37,858 nt of DNA, taken from the NCBI RefSeq assembly GCF_003667505.1, contig NZ_RCVJ01000113.1, forward strand, positions 1 to 37,858, in the 5' to 3' direction. The first letter of the stretch is position 1. Every line of letters begins with the position of its first letter. Source of the DNA: Micromonospora sp. BL4 (GTDB lineage: Bacteria; Actinomycetota; Actinomycetes; Mycobacteriales; Micromonosporaceae). Shown piece by piece: positions 34,748-37,858 of the stretch. Position numbers and translations under genes: made by a program. Below the pieces are notes generated by a model that saw nothing but the letters and a program-made list of their open reading frames with translations, was not told where the DNA came from and searched no databases.

Positions 34748-34791
34748 GAGCCGGACGTTACGCGACCGAGCCGACATCGGCAGGGCATGCG

Positions 34792-34831
34792 CGAACGCCG
34801 CCGCGGAGCGTCGGCTCCGCGGCGGCGTTCG
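34792..34831 (-). terminator. Perfect 18-bp hairpin after the helicase gene
   Basis: Arms at 34792-34809 and 34814-34831 (cgaacgccgccgcggagc and its exact complement) leave a four-base GTCG loop. It begins 13 bases past the helicase stop on the minus strand. No U-tract follows, as is usual for GC-rich actinobacterial terminators. Confidence 0.85.
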
Positions 34832-34844
34832 GTGGATCGGTGGA

Positions 34845-36896
34845 TCAGTGGGTACGGGCCGGCGGCCGCCCGCCGAAGCCACGCCGGTCGTCGCGCTGCC
34901 GGTCGTCGCGCTGCCGGTCACCCTGACCGCGGCTCTCCGGGCGGAAACCACCCCGGTCCGCGAAGCGCCGCTCCCCGGCCGGTCGGTCCCCGAACCGGCG
35001 CTCGTCGGCGGGGCGCTCGCCCTGCTGCCGGTCGCCCTGGGCGCGGTCACCGTAGCGCCGCTCGCCCTGCGGCCGGTCGCCGTAGCGCCGCTCGCCCTGC
35101 GGCCGGTCGCCGAACCGCCGCTCGCCCTGCGGCCGGTCGCCGTAGCGCCGCTCGCCGGTCGGGCGGTCGCCCCGGCCGCCCCGGCCGTCCCGGTCACCGA
35201 ACTGCGGCCGGTCGCCGTAACGCCGATCGCCCTGCGGCCGGTCGCCGTAGCCGCGGGTGTCCCGGTCGGCGTACCGGCGCTCGCCACTCGGGCGGTCGCC
35301 GTACGACCGGTCGCCCTGCGGACGGTCGCTGTACCCCCGGTCGCCCTGCGGACGGTCGCCGTAGCGTCGCTCGCCGGTCGGCCGGTCGCTGTACTGCCGG
35401 TCGCCGTAGCGCCGCTCACCCTGCGGGCGGTCGCCGTACTGCCGGTCGCCCTGCGGCCGGTCGCCGTAGCGTCGCTCCCCGGTCGGACGGTCGCCGTAGC
35501 GGCGCTCCCCCTGGGATCGGTCGCCGTAGCGCCGGTCGCCGCCCGGACGGTCGCCGAACCGGCGGGGGCCGCCGGAGCGGTCGCCGTAGCCCCGGGGCTC
35601 CGCCTCCACGCGGACCGGCACGCCACTGGGCTCGCGGGCGCCGATCAGCTCAGTCAGCATCGGGTCACCGAGGCGGACGCGGTTCTCGGCCGGCGCGACG
35701 CCGGCCTTCTCCAGCATCGCCAGGGTGGTACGACGCTGCTTGGGCAGCACCAGCGTGGCGACGGCGCCCGACTCGCCGGCACGGGCGGTACGCCCGGCAC
35801 GGTGCAGGTAGTCCTTGGGGTCCTTCGGCGGGTCGACGTGCAGCACCAGGGTGACCCCGTCGACGTGGATGCCCCGGGCCGCGACGTCGGTGGCGACCAG
35901 GACGTTCATCCGGCCCTCGCGGAACTCGGCCAGCGTCTTGGTGCGCATCCGCTGGGTCTTGCCGCCGTGCAGGCCACCGGCCCGTACGCCGACGGCAGCG
36001 AGCTGGTCGACCAGCCGGTCGACGCCGAGCTGGGTCCGGGCGAAGACCATGGTCCGGCCGTCTCGGGCGGCGATCGAGGCCGTCACCGGGAACTTCTCGT
36101 GCGGCGGGATCAACAGCATGTGGTGATCCATGGTGGACACCGAGGCGGTGGACGGCGCGGTGGAGTGGGTCACCGGATCGGTCATGAACCGCTTGACCAG
36201 CGCGTCGACGTCACCGTCCAGGGTGGCGGAGAAGAGCAGCCGCTGACCGTTCGCCGGCGTCTTCGCCAGCAGCTCGGTCACCTCGGGCAGGAAGCCCATG
36301 TCGGCCATCTGGTCGGCCTCGTCGAGCACCGTCACCTCGACGTCGTCGAGCTGGCAGATGCCCCGCTCGATCAGGTCTCCGAGCCGGCCCGGTGTCGCCA
36401 CGATGATCTCCACGCCGCGGCGCAGCGCGTCGATCTGACGGTCGTACGGCACCCCGCCGACGGCGGTCTTCAGGAACACGTTGATCGCCTTGCCCAGCGG
36501 CAGCAGGGCGTCGTTGACCTGCATGGCCAACTCCCGGGTCGGAACCAGGACCAGGGCGCGCGGGCGCATCGGCCGGGCCGGCTGACCGGCGGCGACCCGG
36601 GCCAGCAGCGGCAGGCCGAAGGCGAGCGTCTTGCCCGAACCGGTCTGCCCGCGACCGAGCACGTCCCGGCCGGCGAGCGCGTCCGGCACGGTGGCCCGCT
36701 GGATCTCGAACGGAGTGGTGATGCCCTGCCGCGCCAGCGCGCGGACCAGCGGCTCGGGCAGGCCGAGCGCGGCGAAGTCGACGTGCTCGGCGACCTCCGC
36801 CGGGGCGGCGTCGGGCGTCCCGAGGACGGCGTCGGCCGCCGCCGGGGCGGAATCGAAAACGGACGGAACGATGCTGGAGTCAGCAGAGGTGGTCAA
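34845..36896 (-). CDS. DEAD-box RNA helicase with long repetitive basic tail
   Basis: A 683-residue ATP-dependent RNA helicase. The Q-motif lies in GITTPFEIQ, motif I is GQTGSGKT, motif Ia PTRELAMQV, II DEAD, III SAT, and VI HRAGRTARAG; the core ends near residue 430. The remaining 250 residues are about two dozen copies of the ten-residue theme RYGDRPQGER, rich in Arg, Tyr, Gly and Asp and surely disordered, the type of tail that binds RNA and can drive condensation. The start is TTG at 36896 with AAAGG six bases upstream; TTG at 36899 is also possible. A leader of about 110 bases precedes it, as in cold-shock helicases such as CsdA/RhlE. Confidence 0.92.
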   Translation of the reverse strand: MTTSADSSIVPSVFDSAPAAADAVLGTPDAAPAEVAEHVDFAALGLPEPLVRALARQGITTPFEIQRATVPDALAGRDVLGRGQTGSGKTLAFGLPLLARVAAGQPARPMRPRALVLVPTRELAMQVNDALLPLGKAINVFLKTAVGGVPYDRQIDALRRGVEIIVATPGRLGDLIERGICQLDDVEVTVLDEADQMADMGFLPEVTELLAKTPANGQRLLFSATLDGDVDALVKRFMTDPVTHSTAPSTASVSTMDHHMLLIPPHEKFPVTASIAARDGRTMVFARTQLGVDRLVDQLAAVGVRAGGLHGGKTQRMRTKTLAEFREGRMNVLVATDVAARGIHVDGVTLVLHVDPPKDPKDYLHRAGRTARAGESGAVATLVLPKQRRTTLAMLEKAGVAPAENRVRLGDPMLTELIGAREPSGVPVRVEAEPRGYGDRSGGPRRFGDRPGGDRRYGDRSQGERRYGDRPTGERRYGDRPQGDRQYGDRPQGERRYGDRQYSDRPTGERRYGDRPQGDRGYSDRPQGDRSYGDRPSGERRYADRDTRGYGDRPQGDRRYGDRPQFGDRDGRGGRGDRPTGERRYGDRPQGERRFGDRPQGERRYGDRPQGERRYGDRAQGDRQQGERPADERRFGDRPAGERRFADRGGFRPESRGQGDRQRDDRQRDDRRGFGGRPPARTH
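34860..35605 (-). repeat. Degenerate 30-bp tandem repeats encoding the helicase tail
   Basis: The plus strand shows many copies of a 30-base theme built on cggtcgccgtagcgccgctc, in runs that vary at third positions and in unit order. They encode RYGDRPQGER-like decamers on the minus strand. Repeat number could change in frame by slippage or recombination. Confidence 0.88.
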
Positions 36897-37093
36897 CAAA
36901 TGCCTTTCGAGCGGGGCGCATCTTCGCGATGGCCTGCCGCGGCTGTGCCGCCGGATCGCCCGCAAGATCGCCCATGGGCGCGCATCACGCGCGCCGGGTC
37001 AGTGATCTCAACCAGTGTACGGCGGTCCGGCGGAGCCGCCAGCCGGTTGCCGGACCGTAGTGGGCGGACTCACCATCGCCCCGGATCGCCGAC
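36897..37093 (-). promoter_or_regulatory. Helicase promoter and structured 5' leader
   Basis: On the minus strand TACACT (37014-37019) is a likely -10, placing the RNA start near 37007 and giving a leader of about 110 bases. The leader holds a perfect hairpin, GGCGCGC-ATCAC-GCGCGCC (36977-36995), which could fold near the 5' end. Cold-shock RNA helicase mRNAs often carry such long leaders; regulation here is inferred. Confidence 0.5.
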
Positions 37094-37858
37094 TCAGCCG
37101 TTGAGCACGTTGCCGACCAGACCGTCCAGGGCGTCGTTGGCGAGCAGGACGACCAGCACGCTGATCCCCACCAGCAGCCCCAGCGCGGCGGCCAGGACGA
37201 TCACCACCCGGGTGGTGCTGGAGGACCGCTCGGCCGGAGTGTCCGCCCAGCCCTGAGCCAGGATGTGCCCGGTCAGCGAGCCGGAATTCTCCACGGCGTT
37301 GGTGGGCAGCGCGATCGTGGCGTGGCCGGGCCCCTCCCCGCTGCCGTAGACGGTGCCGGCCAGGTCGGCGCCGCCGTCGTACCGCCCGCTGCGGGCGGCG
37401 GCCGAGCCCCGTCCGGCCGGCCCGCCCGCCGGGTTGGCAGGCGACGTGGCCTTCCGGGGGCCACCGGGGGCGTGCTCACCCGACGGGGTGCCGCCGGTGG
37501 TGGACGGCGGCCAGCTGGGCAGCGCCGGTGCGGGCACCACCGGCGGGGCCGAGACGGGTGCCGGGGTCCAGCCACCGCCACCCTGGGTGGGTTGCGCGGC
37601 AACCGCCGGCGACGACCAGTTGGTCGGCGACGCCGAGGCCCGCACGCCCGGGCCGGACGACGAGCCGTGCAGCGGCGCTGAGTTGCGCTCGGCGGAATCG
37701 GCGGGTGACGGGGCGGCCCACCCGTTGGGGCTGGCCGGGGGCGCGCTGACCGACGCGGTGGCGCGCATGGTCGGCGGCACGCCGGGCGTCGCGGGCGGCG
37801 GCGGGAACGGCGGAGCCGGCATCGGGCCGGGCGGCGGCGGTGGTCCGGGCACCGGTGG
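37094..37858 (-). CDS. Proline-rich tail-anchored membrane protein (partial)
   Basis: The visible 255 residues are the C-terminal part of a protein that continues beyond the right edge. Most are Pro, Ala, Gly and Ser and surely disordered, with poly-proline stretches near the visible start. One hydrophobic segment, TTRVVIVLAAALGLLVGISV onward, lies about 15-35 residues before the end and would anchor the protein with a short exterior tail ending GNVLNG. A GTG at 37852 is possible but the open frame extends past the window. No family is recognised; such tails occur in actinobacterial kinases and secretion-associated proteins. Confidence 0.6.
   Translation of the reverse strand, partial: PPVPGPPPPPGPMPAPPFPPPPATPGVPPTMRATASVSAPPASPNGWAAPSPADSAERNSAPLHGSSSGPGVRASASPTNWSSPAVAAQPTQGGGGWTPAPVSAPPVVPAPALPSWPPSTTGGTPSGEHAPGGPRKATSPANPAGGPAGRGSAAARSGRYDGGADLAGTVYGSGEGPGHATIALPTNAVENSGSLTGHILAQGWADTPAERSSSTTRVVIVLAAALGLLVGISVLVVLLANDALDGLVGNVLNG

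Noticed and set aside
34860..35605. CRISPR-like spaced repeats
   Set aside because: The repeats are contiguous and degenerate, without unique spacers, and they encode the helicase tail; no cas genes are present.
34647..37256. A long plus-strand open frame opposite the helicase with Val/Ala/Pro-rich repeats
   Set aside because: It is the complement of the helicase tail repeats. The minus frame has all DEAD-box motifs, a ribosome site and a terminator.
1..37858. Insertion sequences, integrases, tRNA or rRNA genes
   Set aside because: No transposase or integrase motifs, tRNA cloverleaf or rRNA sequence was recognised on reading the window by eye.

Overview
The window is a high-GC actinobacterial chromosome segment. 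Codons end almost always in G or C, GTG/TTG starts are frequent, and genes are closely packed. Gene content fits Micromonosporaceae (Micromonospora-like): a BldC-type regulator, UbiD/UbiA/UbiX homologues of the late futalosine menaquinone pathway, a hemL-ccs cytochrome c maturation block, and a soluble HAMP-array hybrid kinase. The family assignment is inferred from content; no rRNA or tRNA was seen.

Layout. 1-3000: tail of an unknown gene, a large palindromic repeat, then a PadR repressor / ABC ATPase / FtsX-type permease operon. 3000-7340: small membrane protein, oligopeptidase B, a divergent GlcE-like FAD protein preceded by a LexA/SOS-like box, and a membrane protein gene split by a one-base frameshift. 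7390-15710: signalling block with a SpoIIE-type phosphatase carrying an anti-sigma-like ATPase domain, a divergent 1364-residue soluble hybrid histidine kinase with six near-identical 92-residue HAMP units, a translationally coupled response regulator, and an LtrA-family membrane protein. 15757-18857: GbsR/MarR regulator divergent from an exporter-type ABC pair, with a palindromic operator on the -35. 18889-19224: STAS anti-sigma antagonist. 19390-25381: hemL, histidine phosphatase, TlpA-like lipoprotein, CcdA, ResB and CcsB, almost all with overlapping stop/start codons (haem supply plus system II cytochrome c maturation). 25389-26724: gene remnant, MarR regulator and a divergent AhpD-like protein with tandem operators between them. 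26799-32005: UbiD and UbiA (mqnL/mqnP-like), a convergent class I terpene synthase, UbiX (mqnM-like), BldC and an Lrp/AsnC regulator. 32139-37858: SDR, Cds1-like PLP enzyme, glycolipid-binding-family protein, DEAD-box helicase with a long repetitive basic tail, and a partial proline-rich tail-anchored protein.

Genes likely to work together: the hemL-ccs block, with the menaquinone block, supports respiratory electron transport. The SpoIIE phosphatase, HAMP kinase, response regulator and STAS protein look like a stress or development signalling set. Three local repressors each sit beside the genes they probably control. A recurring feature is a TANNNT-like -10 hexamer 6-8 nt before the start codon, implying that about a dozen transcripts here are leaderless.
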